From NCBI RefSeq assembly GCF_019430885.1, contig NZ_JAHYBZ010000006.1:372001-436000 (forward strand): a DNA stretch of 64,000 nucleotides, in the 5' to 3' direction. The notes below the pieces were generated by a model. The model saw only the letters and a list, made by a program, of their open reading frames with translations. It was not told the DNA's origin and searched no databases. The position numbers were made by a program, and so were the translations under genes. Each line of letters begins with the position of its first letter. Position 1 is the stretch's first letter. Below, piece by piece: positions 1-10,376 of the stretch. Origin of the DNA: Roseomonas alba (GTDB lineage Bacteria; Pseudomonadota; Alphaproteobacteria; Acetobacterales; Acetobacteraceae).

Positions 1-1
1 G

Positions 2-439
2 GCCCGCGCGGCAGAGATGGACCCGGGCTTCGACACCGTGGCCCCGGGGGCGCGCGCCGCACCGCCGCCGCGCCCGCAGCCGGTCGTCACGCGCCCCCGC
101 CAGGCCGTGGCCCTGCAGGCGGCGCCGCTGCCCTCCGCCCCGCCGGTGGCGACCCCGGTGGCGGCGAGCCAGCCGGTGCAGGTCGTGCCCACCCGCAACC
201 CCGACTTCGTCGCGGTGGAAACGCCGAGCGGCCAGCGCCTGGGCTATGCCCGGGCCGCGACCTTCTCGATCCCGCCGTCCCAGACGCGCGCCGTCTCGGT
301 GCCTGCGGTGGCCGGCGCCGCGGACGCCGCCCGGCTTCGCACGCTGGTGGGCACCAACATCGCCCGGCGCGAAGGCTTCTCCGAATCGGTGGCCGACCTG
401 CAGCGCGCGGTCAGCTCGGGCTTCGAACTCGGGACCTGA
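2..439 (+). CDS. 3' end of unidentified protein (partial)
   Basis: The reading frame is open from the first base of the window, so this is the C-terminal part of a longer gene; an internal ATG lies at 17. The visible part is rich in Pro, Ala and Val for about 65 residues (a low-complexity linker). A more ordinary segment follows with the motif ETPSGQRLGYARA and a C-terminal helix-like stretch ending in SSGFELGT. I do not recognise the family. The Pro/Ala-rich linker would fit an envelope protein, but no signal peptide or catalytic motif is visible because the N-terminus is missing. It converges on the gene at 711-953, with repeat A1 between them. Confidence 0.6.
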   Translation, partial: ARAAEMDPGFDTVAPGARAAPPPRPQPVVTRPRQAVALQAAPLPSAPPVATPVAASQPVQVVPTRNPDFVAVETPSGQRLGYARAATFSIPPSQTRAVSVPAVAGAADAARLRTLVGTNIARREGFSESVADLQRAVSSGFELGT

Positions 440-463
440 TATCGCGGCGACGGGTGGCCCGTT

Positions 464-694
464 GGAGAGGGGCTCTGCCCCTCTCCAAACCTCACTCCGC
501 CAAAGGCCGAAAGGCCTTTGGAAACCAATACTTGGCGCCGTGCGGTACGGGCGCCCCATTCCCCCCTCAGCGCGCTTCGTGCGCAAAGGCGGGTTCCGGC
601 ATTCATGCCGACGAAGGCGCCCGGCGCCAGGTTGAGGTTTCCAAAGGCCTTTCGGCCTTTGGTGGGGTGGGTCCGGGAGGGGCAAAGCCCCTCT
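464..694. repeat. Intergenic palindromic repeat A, copy 1
   Basis: The element opens with the hairpin GGAGAGGGGC-TCT-GCCCCTCTCC. An inner hairpin follows at 500-521 (CCAAAGGCC-GAAA-GGCCTTTGG), then a central part of about 120 bases. A second inner hairpin lies at 641-662 (CCAAAGGCC-TTTC-GGCCTTTGG), and the element closes with GGGAGGGGCAAAGCCCCTC. It sits between convergent genes. It has no ribosome binding site or credible coding frame, and I read the open frames across it as composition artefacts. Confidence 0.9.
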
Positions 695-710
695 CGGCTC
701 CATACCCGCC

Positions 711-953
711 TTAGCCGCCATCGCCAGGCCGGCGCCCGGCCCAGAACAGCCATGCGATCCAGCCGATCGGCCCGACCACCACGGCATGCGCACCGATCAC
801 CACCAGCACCGTCTCCCAGTGCCAACCGGAATTGCGCATGGCGGCAAAACCGGCCGGCACCGAGAACCACAGCACCGCGGCCAGCATGATGAAGATCAGC
901 GCCGCCGGCACCGGCCGGCGCGGAACCGGCGGCAGGCCGGGCGGCCGCGCCAT
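711..953 (-). CDS. small two-helix membrane protein
   Basis: This is an 80-residue protein with two hydrophobic segments, about residues 17-39 (starting AALIFIMLAAVLW) and 48-73 (TVLVVIGAHAVVV onward), so it is probably an inner-membrane protein with both ends on the same side. The start codon overlaps the kdsA stop as TGATG, so it is co-transcribed and probably translationally coupled to kdsA. No family is recognised and no catalytic motif is visible. The tight coupling supports a real gene despite its small size. Confidence 0.65.
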   Translation of the reverse strand: MARPPGLPPVPRRPVPAALIFIMLAAVLWFSVPAGFAAMRNSGWHWETVLVVIGAHAVVVGPIGWIAWLFWAGRRPGDGG

Positions 954-1774
954 CAGACCGCCTTGGCCAGGGCGTCGAAGGCCTTGAGCCGCGCGATCAG
1001 CGCCGGCATCTCCCGCAGCGGGATCATGTTCGGCCCGTCCGACGGCGCATGGTCCGGGTCCTCATGCGTCTCGATGAAGACCGCCGCGACGCCGACCGCG
1101 ACCGCCGCCCGCGCCAGCACCGGGGCGAATTCGCGCTGGCCGCCCGATGACGTGCCCTGCCCGCCCGGCTGCTGTACCGCATGCGTCGCATCCATCACGA
1201 CCGGGTATCCGGTCTGCGCCATGATCGGCAGGGACCGCATGTCGGCGATCAGAGTGTTGTAGCCGAAGGAGGCACCGCGCTCGCAGAGCAGGATGTTCTC
1301 ATTGCCCGTGGAGGCGATCTTCGCCGCGACATTCTTCATGTCCCACGGCGCGAGGAACTGCCCCTTCTTCACGTTGATCGCCCGGCCGGTCTCACCAGCC
1401 GCCAGCAACAGATCGGTCTGGCGGCACAGGAAGGCCGGGATCTGCAGGATATCGACGGCCTCGGCGGCCGGCGCGCATTGCTCGGCGGTGTGCACGTCGG
1501 TCAGCGTGGGCAGGCCGGTGACCTCGCGGACCTCGGCAAGGATGGCGAGGCCTTCCTTCAGCCCGATGCCGCGCTGCGTGCTGACGGAGGTGCGGTTCGC
1601 CTTGTCGAAGGAGGATTTGTAGACCAGCGGCACGCCGGCGGCGGCCGACATCTCCTTCAGCGCGGCCGCCGTTTCCAGCGCATGGGCGCGGCTTTCGATC
1701 TGGCAGGGGCCGGACAGGAAGACCAGCGGCAGGTCGTTGCCGATGGTGACGGGGCCGACAGTGACGTGGTGCAT
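953..1774 (-). CDS. kdsA: 3-deoxy-8-phosphooctulonate synthase (KdsA)
   Basis: The 273-residue protein matches the usual KdsA length. It carries the N-terminal SGPCQIES signature around residues 21-28, then [10 protein letters not shown] near 52-61 and the DVHTAEQC segment, both typical of the family. The enzyme condenses phosphoenolpyruvate with arabinose 5-phosphate to make KDO 8-phosphate for lipid A/LPS core synthesis in the cytoplasm. The start ATG at 1774 begins [12 protein letters not shown]. In many alphaproteobacteria kdsA lies close to pyrG; here an AraC/SDR pair and a repeat separate them. It overlaps the small membrane gene downstream by one base. Confidence 0.95.
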   Translation of the reverse strand: MHHVTVGPVTIGNDLPLVFLSGPCQIESRAHALETAAALKEMSAAAGVPLVYKSSFDKANRTSVSTQRGIGLKEGLAILAEVREVTGLPTLTDVHTAEQCAPAAEAVDILQIPAFLCRQTDLLLAAGETGRAINVKKGQFLAPWDMKNVAAKIASTGNENILLCERGASFGYNTLIADMRSLPIMAQTGYPVVMDATHAVQQPGGQGTSSGGQREFAPVLARAAVAVGVAAVFIETHEDPDHAPSDGPNMIPLREMPALIARLKAFDALAKAV

Positions 1775-1807
1775 GGGGCTCTTCGGTGCTGCGAGGTTGG
1801 GCAGGAT

Positions 1808-2752
1808 TTAGGGCGTCGGCGCCGCAAAGGCCACTGGCGGGCCGCCATGCCCGCGCCGGGCGGCGCGCGCGAAGCCTCCCGGCGCGCAGCCGACCCGGCG
1901 GCGGAAGGCGGTGCTGAAGGCGCTGGCCGATTCGTAACCGACCTCCGCCGCCAGGCGATCGAGCGACACGCCGCCGCGATGCAGCGCATCCTTCGCTAGC
2001 GCCATGCGCCACCGCGCCAGGTATTCCATCGGCGCGCAGCCCACCCTTTGCGTGAAGCGCACCGCGAAGGCGGATCGCGACAGGCCGGCGATGCGCGCCA
2101 GTTCACCCACGGTCCAGCCGGCGCCGACATCGGCATGGAGGGCCCGCAGCACCCGGGCCAGGGGCGGATCGCGCAGACCGGCCAGCAGGCCCGCCTGCCA
2201 TCCCGCCTCTCCGATCGTCTCCCGGCGCAGGGCCTCGACCAGCATCACCTCGAGGAGGCGGGTGAGGATGGTGCCTCCGCCGGGCCGATCGTCAGCGCAT
2301 TCCTCCATGATCAGCCCGACGATGCGGGCGAGGCGCGTCGTGTCGCTCTCGGCGGCGCGGATGTGGACCATGCCCGGCAGCAGCGCGAGCAGCACAGGCG
2401 CGTTGACGCGCTCGATCCCGAATGTGCCGCCCAGCATGCGGAAATCCGGCTCGCCCTCGGCGTCACCATGCCGCATGGCGGTATCCGAAGGGGCGGTCGG
2501 CACGCAGGCGATGCCCGGGCGGCTCACCATCTCGAAAGCGGGCGTCGAGGGGAACAGCACGAAATCGCCACGGACGAGCCGGAGCGGAGCATGGCCGTCA
2601 GGGGCAAGCCAGCAGCCGCCGTCGAGGACGAGCGCGAATCCCGGCATGTCATGGGCCGCGTAGCGCACCCCCCAGTCGCCACGGCCGGTGATCGGCTTGG
2701 AAACCGCCGTATGCGGGCGCAGCAGGTCGATGACGGTGGCGAGTGGGTCCAT
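1808..2752 (-). CDS. AraC-family transcriptional regulator (cupin sensor)
   Basis: This is a 314-residue protein. Residues 1-200 resemble the AraC-associated cupin sensor (GDFVLFPSTPAFEMVSRPG and the LLGG-like LRMLGGTFGIERVN region). About residues 205-305 form the double helix-turn-helix (VGELARIAGLSRSAFAVRF and LAAEVGYESASAFSTAFRR). I chose the ATG at 2752 because the protein then begins MDPLATVIDLLRPH, the normal start of this subfamily; 26 upstream codons would run back through the promoter. It is divergent from the SDR gene, with only 89 bases between starts, so it most likely regulates the SDR and itself. The ligand is unknown. Confidence 0.9.
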   Translation of the reverse strand: MDPLATVIDLLRPHTAVSKPITGRGDWGVRYAAHDMPGFALVLDGGCWLAPDGHAPLRLVRGDFVLFPSTPAFEMVSRPGIACVPTAPSDTAMRHGDAEGEPDFRMLGGTFGIERVNAPVLLALLPGMVHIRAAESDTTRLARIVGLIMEECADDRPGGGTILTRLLEVMLVEALRRETIGEAGWQAGLLAGLRDPPLARVLRALHADVGAGWTVGELARIAGLSRSAFAVRFTQRVGCAPMEYLARWRMALAKDALHRGGVSLDRLAAEVGYESASAFSTAFRRRVGCAPGGFARAARRGHGGPPVAFAAPTP

Positions 2753-2841
2753 TCTGGACGATCCATAACAAATCCAGGTTGGCTCATTATAGACCATCCA
2801 GTCCTGTCTGGATATCACCGGGGCACCCACAGGAGGCCCCC
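2753..2841. promoter_or_regulatory. divergent promoter/operator between AraC regulator and SDR
   Basis: On the minus strand a perfect -10 box TATAAT (2786-2791) faces the regulator. Four TCCAG/CTGGA half-sites occur at 2754-2758, 2773-2777, 2797-2801 and 2808-2812. The last two form the perfect inverted repeat ATCCAG-6-CTGGAT (2796-2813). The half-sites bracket the -10 box, which fits autoregulation plus control of the SDR by the AraC protein. Assignment to that protein is inference. The SDR has a strong ribosome binding site, AGGAGG, at 2831-2836. Confidence 0.6.
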
Positions 2842-3666
2842 ATGACCAAGACCGTTCTGATCACCGGCACCTCGTCCGGCTATGGCAAGGCGATGGCCGA
2901 GCTCTTTCTCGAACGCGGCTGGAACGTCCTCGCCACCATGCGCCGCCCCGATCCCGAGGCCTTCCCACCCAGCGAGCGGCTCAGGACCCTGCCGCTCGAC
3001 ATCACCGAGGCGCAGAGCATCGACGCGGCCATCGCCGAAGGCGTCGCGCAGTTCGGCTCCATCGACGTGCTGGTGAACAATGCCGGCATCGGGCTCGCCT
3101 CCGCCTTCGAGGTGACGCCGGATGCCGTGATCCGCGACCTCTTCGAGACCAACACCTTCGGCGTCTTCGCCACCTGCCGCGCCATCATTCCCCAGATGCG
3201 CCGACAGGGGCACGGCATCATCGTCAATGTGACATCGAGCGTCACCATCGGCCCGATGCCGCTCGTCGCCGCCTATGCCGCGAGCAAGTCGGCGGTCGAG
3301 GGATTCACGGAATCCCTTTCCTACGAACTGCATCCCTTCGGAATCACGGCACGCCTGGTCGAGCCCGGCTATGCGCCGACCACGCGCTTCACCGCGAATG
3401 GTGCGCCCCGCATGCAGGGCCTGATCCCGGAGGCATACGGCGCCTTCGCCCAGGCCTATTTCGCGAAGATGGCCGCCTACCCCACACCCTTCTGTACCGA
3501 GGCCGAGGTCGCGCAGGCCACGCTGTCCGCGGCGACCGAGGATGGCCGGCGGCTGCGCTACCCCGCCGGCGCCGACACGCAGATGCTCGCCGCCCTGCGT
3601 TGGTCGAGTTCGGAGACGGAATACCTCGCGCGGATGCGGGCGATGTTCGATCCGGCGAGTGCGTGA
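2842..3666 (+). CDS. short-chain dehydrogenase/reductase (SDR)
   Basis: This 274-residue classical SDR has the nucleotide-binding TGTSSGYG (about 8-15), the NNAG motif (about 78-81), a catalytic Ser in the VTSSVTIG stretch and YAASK (Tyr/Lys pair, about 151-155). It should be a cytoplasmic NAD(P)H-dependent oxidoreductase; the substrate cannot be deduced. The ATG at 2842 is preceded by AGGAGG five bases upstream, which decides against a start 33 codons earlier inside the promoter. The divergent AraC gene suggests inducible expression. Repeat A2 follows, and then pyrG converges on it. Confidence 0.92.
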   Translation: MTKTVLITGTSSGYGKAMAELFLERGWNVLATMRRPDPEAFPPSERLRTLPLDITEAQSIDAAIAEGVAQFGSIDVLVNNAGIGLASAFEVTPDAVIRDLFETNTFGVFATCRAIIPQMRRQGHGIIVNVTSSVTIGPMPLVAAYAASKSAVEGFTESLSYELHPFGITARLVEPGYAPTTRFTANGAPRMQGLIPEAYGAFAQAYFAKMAAYPTPFCTEAEVAQATLSAATEDGRRLRYPAGADTQMLAALRWSSSETEYLARMRAMFDPASA

Positions 3667-3708
3667 GGCGCAGTTCCACAGGCGCGAGAACGGGGCCGTG
3701 ACGGGAAT

Positions 3709-3942
3709 GGAGAGGGGCTCTGCCCCTCTCCAAACCTCTCCCCGCCAAAGGCCACAGGGCCTTTGGAAACCGTCACCTGGCGCCGGGCGCTGCTGCGAGG
3801 AAAGATGCCGGAACCACCTCTGCGCACGGCACGCGTTTGGCGGGGTTCCTCACGTCAGTCGTGCCCAGCGCCAAAATCCGACAGTCCAGGCCATGCCATG
3901 GCCTGGCGGGGTGAGGTTTGGAGAGGGACGGCGCCCCTCTCC
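3709..3942. repeat. Intergenic palindromic repeat A, copy 2
   Basis: The left terminal hairpin is GGAGAGGGGC-TCT-GCCCCTCTCC and the left inner hairpin is CCAAAGGCC-ACAG-GGCCTTTGG (3745-3766). The right inner hairpin is a different stem, CCAGGCCAT-GCC-ATGGCCTGG (3886-3906), still perfectly paired. The right end is GGAGAGGGACGGCGCCCCTCTCC. A remnant of another terminal arm (GGGGCAGAGCCCC) lies near 3975-3988. The element lies between the convergent SDR and pyrG genes. Confidence 0.9.
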
Positions 3943-3999
3943 ATTCCCCCGCCGCACCCTCATTTTGCGCTTATGGGGCAGAGCCCCTCCCCGTTTGCG

Positions 4000-5724
<1,725 letters not shown>

Positions 5725-6048
5725 TTAGTTGTTCGGCACGGCCGGCAGAGCCGGAACCGCCGGGGCGGCAGGCGCGGCCGCGGGTGCCGGCGAATCGAGA
5801 ATCGACCGGCTCTGCTGCCCGGCGCCACGCGTCATCAGCGCCAGCGCGAGGGCGATGACGAAGAAGGCCGTGCCCAGAATGGCCGTCATCCGCGTCAGCA
5901 GATTCGCCGTGCCGCGCCCGCCCATGAAGGCACCCATGCCCTGGGACGAACCGATGCCAAGCCCGCCGCCCTCGCTGCGCTGAAGCAGCACCAGGCCGAT
6001 CAGGCCAAGGGCGACGAAAAGATGCAGGACGAGGAGGACGGTGGTCAT
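5725..6048 (-). CDS. secG: preprotein translocase subunit SecG
   Basis: This is a 107-residue two-helix membrane protein. Helix 1 is about residues 3-22 (VLLVLHLFVALGLIGLVLL), followed by the family signature QRSEGGGLG. The loop contains a MGGRGTANLLTR-type segment, and helix 2 is about residues 55-72. The C-terminal tail is Ala/Pro-rich, as in many alphaproteobacterial SecG proteins. SecG is the accessory subunit of the SecYEG channel in the inner membrane. It lies between tpiA and pyrG on the same strand. Confidence 0.95.
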   Translation of the reverse strand: MTTVLLVLHLFVALGLIGLVLLQRSEGGGLGIGSSQGMGAFMGGRGTANLLTRMTAILGTAFFVIALALALMTRGAGQQSRSILDSPAPAAAPAAPAVPALPAVPNN

Positions 6049-6220
6049 GGCGGCGGCTTCTAGCGTAACGGGAACAGGACGGGAATGCCTGAATCGGGAG
6101 GGCCGCTACCCCCCCTATGACCGCGCCATGGGCCCCGGGGCCCTTGCCATGCAATGTCGCCGGGGACCCAACCGGCCCAAGCCCCCCCGGCATCCATAGT
6201 GTGGCGCCGGAGGCGACGGG

Positions 6221-6952
<732 letters not shown>

Positions 6953-7167
6953 GGTGGGCTCCCTCAGAAAGATGACGGTTGGGTTAGCCGGGGGGATGGG
7001 GCCTGTCCATGGGGCATGCCGGATGGATCGGCGCCCTCCGGGCGGTTCGGCCGCTTTCCGGCGGGCCATCCGGGAACCGCGCCTGCGGGCCACTTGCGGA
7101 ACGGACCACACGCTCCATCCTGACTGGGAACCAGCTGGCCCGTCGCCGGACTGACAGGAGTGGTTTG

Positions 7168-8088
7168 ATGCGCATTCTCGTTGTGGGCGCCGGGGCGACC
7201 GGCGGTTATTTCGGCGGCCGGCTGGCCCAGGCGGGCCGCGATGTCACCTTCCTGGTGCGCGCCGGCCGGGCCGATCGGCTGCGCGGGAGCGGGCTGACCC
7301 TGCTCAGCCCGCATGGCGACGTGACGCTGCAGCCGAAGCTCGTCACGGCGGAGACGATCGGCGGCGCCTACGATGCCGTCATCGTCGCGGTGAAGGCTTT
7401 CGGCCTCGATCAGGCGTTGCAGGACATGGCGCCGGCGGTCGGTCCCGAGACGATGGTGATGCCCCTGCTCAACGGCATGCGCCACGTCGACAGGATCCGG
7501 GCGCGCTTCGGCAACGCCCTGATCGGCGGCGTCTGCAAGGTCGCAACAACGGTCGACGCCGAAGGCCGCATCAAGCAGTTGGCGCCGTTCCAGGAGCTGG
7601 CCTATGGCGAGTTCGACGGCAGCCCGTCCCAGCGGACCGCGGCGCTGGACGCCGCCATGCAGGGCGCGGGCTTCACGGCGCGGCTCACGCCGACTGTCGA
7701 ACGCGAGATGTGGGAGAAGTGGACGCTGCTCGCGACCATGGGCGGCATCTGCTGTCTGATGCGCGGCTCGATCGGCGAGATCGAGGCGGCCCCGGGCGGT
7801 CGGGACTTCGTGCTGCGCCTTCTGGATGAGGTCGTGCGCGTGATCACGACGGACGGGGTCGCGCCCAGCCCGGCCTTCCTGCAGACGATCACCAAGCAGC
7901 TCACCCAGCCCGGGTCGCCGATGGCCTCCTCGATGTATCGCGATCTCGTCGCCGGCTTGCCGGTGGAAGCGGACCAGATCCTGGGCGACCTGGTCGCACG
8001 GGCGCAGCGCCATGGCCTCGACACACCGCTCGCCGCGGCAGCCTATGCGAATCTGTGCATCTATGCGGGCCGCCTGCCGCGCAGGTAA
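7168..8088 (+). CDS. 2-dehydropantoate 2-reductase family protein
   Basis: This 306-residue protein has the N-terminal Rossmann motif GAGATGGYFGG (about 7-17), a conserved Lys at about 76 (VAVKAFG) and the C-terminal helical domain typical of ApbA/PanE (EKWTLLATMGG near 190). Such enzymes reduce ketopantoate with NADPH in pantothenate synthesis, but the family has many paralogues of unknown substrate. A second member lies at 42691-43674, so the true PanE is uncertain. The ATG at 7168 has CAGGAG upstream. A start further 5' would cross the divergent promoter region shared with tpiA. Confidence 0.85.
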   Translation: MRILVVGAGATGGYFGGRLAQAGRDVTFLVRAGRADRLRGSGLTLLSPHGDVTLQPKLVTAETIGGAYDAVIVAVKAFGLDQALQDMAPAVGPETMVMPLLNGMRHVDRIRARFGNALIGGVCKVATTVDAEGRIKQLAPFQELAYGEFDGSPSQRTAALDAAMQGAGFTARLTPTVEREMWEKWTLLATMGGICCLMRGSIGEIEAAPGGRDFVLRLLDEVVRVITTDGVAPSPAFLQTITKQLTQPGSPMASSMYRDLVAGLPVEADQILGDLVARAQRHGLDTPLAAAAYANLCIYAGRLPRR

Positions 8089-8162
8089 GGGGCCGCAGCT
8101 AACCAGCCCGGTGGAGATGCGGCGCAGGGCGCCGACCTGATGGATCCGCCGCGATGGACATC

Positions 8163-8384
8163 GGAGGGGCGCCGCCCCTCCGAACCACCCCGCCAGGGGA
8201 TTGGATCCCCTGGACCGCAATCTTTTGCCCCCGGGCACGCCATACACGTTGCGCCCGCCAAGCCCATTTCGTGCACGGAAGCGGGGCTCGACGCCCTTTC
8301 TGCCGCCGGCGCCCGGCGCCCGGTATTGGTTTGCAAAGGCCTTTCGGCCTTTGCTGGGGTGGCTTGGAGGGGCAAAGCCCCTTC
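8163..8384. repeat. Intergenic palindromic repeat A, copy 3
   Basis: The terminal hairpin is GGAGGGGC-GCC-GCCCCTCC. The left inner hairpin has a divergent stem, CCAGGGGAT-TGG-ATCCCCTGG (8193-8213). The right inner hairpin is GCAAAGGCC-TTTC-GGCCTTTGC (8333-8354), a compensatory C-G to G-C change at the stem base relative to other copies. The right end is GGAGGGGCAAAGCCCCTTC. It lies between two co-directional genes, the reductase and ppiD. Confidence 0.9.
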
Positions 8385-8483
8385 GATTCTACACCGGAGG
8401 CCGATCCCGGGGCCTCTCCACGATCGCCACCCACCCCGGCCACCCCTTCCGCCACCGCCCCGCCCCGGCTAAGCACGCGCCCC

Positions 8484-10376
8484 ATGCTCACCGCGATGCG
8501 CCGCCTTGCCGGCACCTGGCCTGCCCGGCTCCTCTTCCTCCTCCTCCTCGCCTCCTTCCTGGTTTGGGGTATCGAGGACATCGTGCGAAATTTCGGCCGC
8601 GACACGGCCGTCGCGCGCGTGGGCGACGAGAGCATCGAGTTGCCCGAGGCCCAGGCCGCCGCGCGGCGGGAGATGGCGCGCATCGCCCGCCAGCTCGGCA
8701 ACCGCTTCGAGCCGAATGAGGACATCCGCCGCGCCGTCGCCGCGACTGCGCTGGAACGCCTGATCGCCCAATACGCCCTGCGCAACGAGGCGAATCACCT
8801 CGGCCTTGCCGCCCCGGCCCCGGTCGTCCGCGACGCGGTCTTCGCCATTCCGGGCCTGCGCGGGGCCGATGGCAGCTTCTCGCGCCTCGTCTTCGACAGC
8901 TTCCTGCGCAACAACGACCTGTCGGAGGCGCAGTTCCTCCGGGTCATGTCGGATGAAGTCCTGCGCGAGCAGCTTTCCGGCGCCATCCGCTCCGGTGCCG
9001 CGGCCCCCCAGGCGATGTCCGGGCCGCTGCTCGCCTGGGCCTTCGAGCGCCGCAGCGCGGAGGTGGTGCAGATCGCCCGCGCCGCGATGCCCGAACCCGA
9101 GGCACCGACCGAGGCGCAGCTCCGCCGCTTCCAGGAGAACAACGCGCCCCGCTTCTCCGCCCCCGAATACCGCGAGGCCGCGGTCCTGGTGCTGAACGCC
9201 GAGACGCTGGCGAGCGAAGTCCAGGTGGACGACGCGGCGCTGCAGGCGGCCTATGACGCCCGCCGCGCCCAGTTCGACACGCCGGAAAAGCGCATCATCT
9301 ACCAGGCCGTGGTTCCGCAGGAAGCCCAGGCGCGAGCGATTGCCGAGGCCTGGCGCGGTGGGGCCGACCTCGCGGCCATCGAGGCCCAGGCGCGGGCCGA
9401 TGATGGGGGCGCCGCCGATCTCGGCCCGCTGGAGCGTTCCCAGATGCCGCATGCCGCGGTGCGCGATGCGGCCTTCGCCGCGCCCCAGGGCGGCGTGACC
9501 GATCCGATCCAGTCCCCCTTCGGCTGGCACGTCATCAGGGTCGAGCGCATCGAGCCCGCCGTGACGCGGACCTTCGAGCAGGTGCGCGACCAGCTCCGGC
9601 AGGAGTTGGCCCATGAACGCGCCCTCGACCTCGCCTATGAGCGCGCCAACCGGGTGGAGGACGCGCTCGCCGGCGGCGCCGGCCTCGCCGAGGCCGCGGA
9701 GCGCTTCGGCCTGACCCTGGCGACGGCCACGCTGAGCGCGACCGGCCAGGACCAGGAAGGCCAGCCCGCCACCCTGCCGGTGCCCGAGGCCCAGCGGCCC
9801 GAGCTGCTGCGCGCCATCTTCGCCGCCCGCCCCGGCGACCCGCCGCGCATGAGCGAGATGGGTGACGCCTTCGTCGCCATCGAGATCCGCCAGGTCATCG
9901 CCCCCGCGCTCCGCCCCTTCGAGGCCGTGGAGAGCGCGGTGCGCGACGCCTGGGTGGTCGATGCCCGCCGGCGCGAGGCCGAGGAACGCGCCGCCGCGCT
10001 GATGGCCGCGGTACGCGGCGGCAAGACCATGGAGGAAGCCGCGACCGAGGCCGGCCTCACGGTCCAGGCCTTCGGTCCCTTCAGCCGCGACCCGGCATTG
10101 GCGGGCGAACTGCCGCGCGAACTCGTCGCCCCGATCTTCGAACTGAAGGTCGGCGAGGTCACCATGGCCCCGACCCAGGCCGGCTTCGCTGTCGCACGCC
10201 TGACCGCCATCACGCCCTTCGACGCGACCAGCGACGAGGCGGCGATCGGCCGCGTGCGGGCCGAGGTCGAGCAGCAGATGCAGGATGAACTCGAGGAACA
10301 GTTCGCCCGGGCCATCCGGGATCGGGCGAATGTGCGCATCAACTCCCAGGTTCTGGACCAGGTGACCGGCCGATGA
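8484..10376 (+). CDS. ppiD: peptidylprolyl isomerase, PpiD/SurA type
   Basis: This 630-residue protein is anchored by one N-terminal membrane helix (about 12-28, LLFLLLLASFLVWGIED), with the rest in the periplasm. A SurA-like N-terminal helical domain covers roughly residues 35-170. A parvulin (PpiC) domain covers roughly 250-355, including FGWHVIRVERI, and a second repeat-like C-terminal module follows. It acts as a chaperone/folding factor for proteins leaving SecYEG. I use the ATG at 8484; another at 8496 is possible. The stop overlaps the trpE start by four bases (ATGA). Confidence 0.9.
   Translation: MLTAMRRLAGTWPARLLFLLLLASFLVWGIEDIVRNFGRDTAVARVGDESIELPEAQAAARREMARIARQLGNRFEPNEDIRRAVAATALERLIAQYALRNEANHLGLAAPAPVVRDAVFAIPGLRGADGSFSRLVFDSFLRNNDLSEAQFLRVMSDEVLREQLSGAIRSGAAAPQAMSGPLLAWAFERRSAEVVQIARAAMPEPEAPTEAQLRRFQENNAPRFSAPEYREAAVLVLNAETLASEVQVDDAALQAAYDARRAQFDTPEKRIIYQAVVPQEAQARAIAEAWRGGADLAAIEAQARADDGGAADLGPLERSQMPHAAVRDAAFAAPQGGVTDPIQSPFGWHVIRVERIEPAVTRTFEQVRDQLRQELAHERALDLAYERANRVEDALAGGAGLAEAAERFGLTLATATLSATGQDQEGQPATLPVPEAQRPELLRAIFAARPGDPPRMSEMGDAFVAIEIRQVIAPALRPFEAVESAVRDAWVVDARRREAEERAAALMAAVRGGKTMEEAATEAGLTVQAFGPFSRDPALAGELPRELVAPIFELKVGEVTMAPTQAGFAVARLTAITPFDATSDEAAIGRVRAEVEQQMQDELEEQFARAIRDRANVRINSQVLDQVTGR

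Noticed and set aside
464..694. Repeat A as a CRISPR array or as coding sequence
   Set aside because: There are no regularly spaced short repeats with unique spacers. Frames across the element have no ribosome binding site and follow from its palindromic GC-rich sequence.
3971..3988. A tenth repeat A copy before pyrG
   Set aside because: Only one terminal arm (GGGGCAGAGCCCC) is present without inner stems; it is treated as a remnant next to copy 2.
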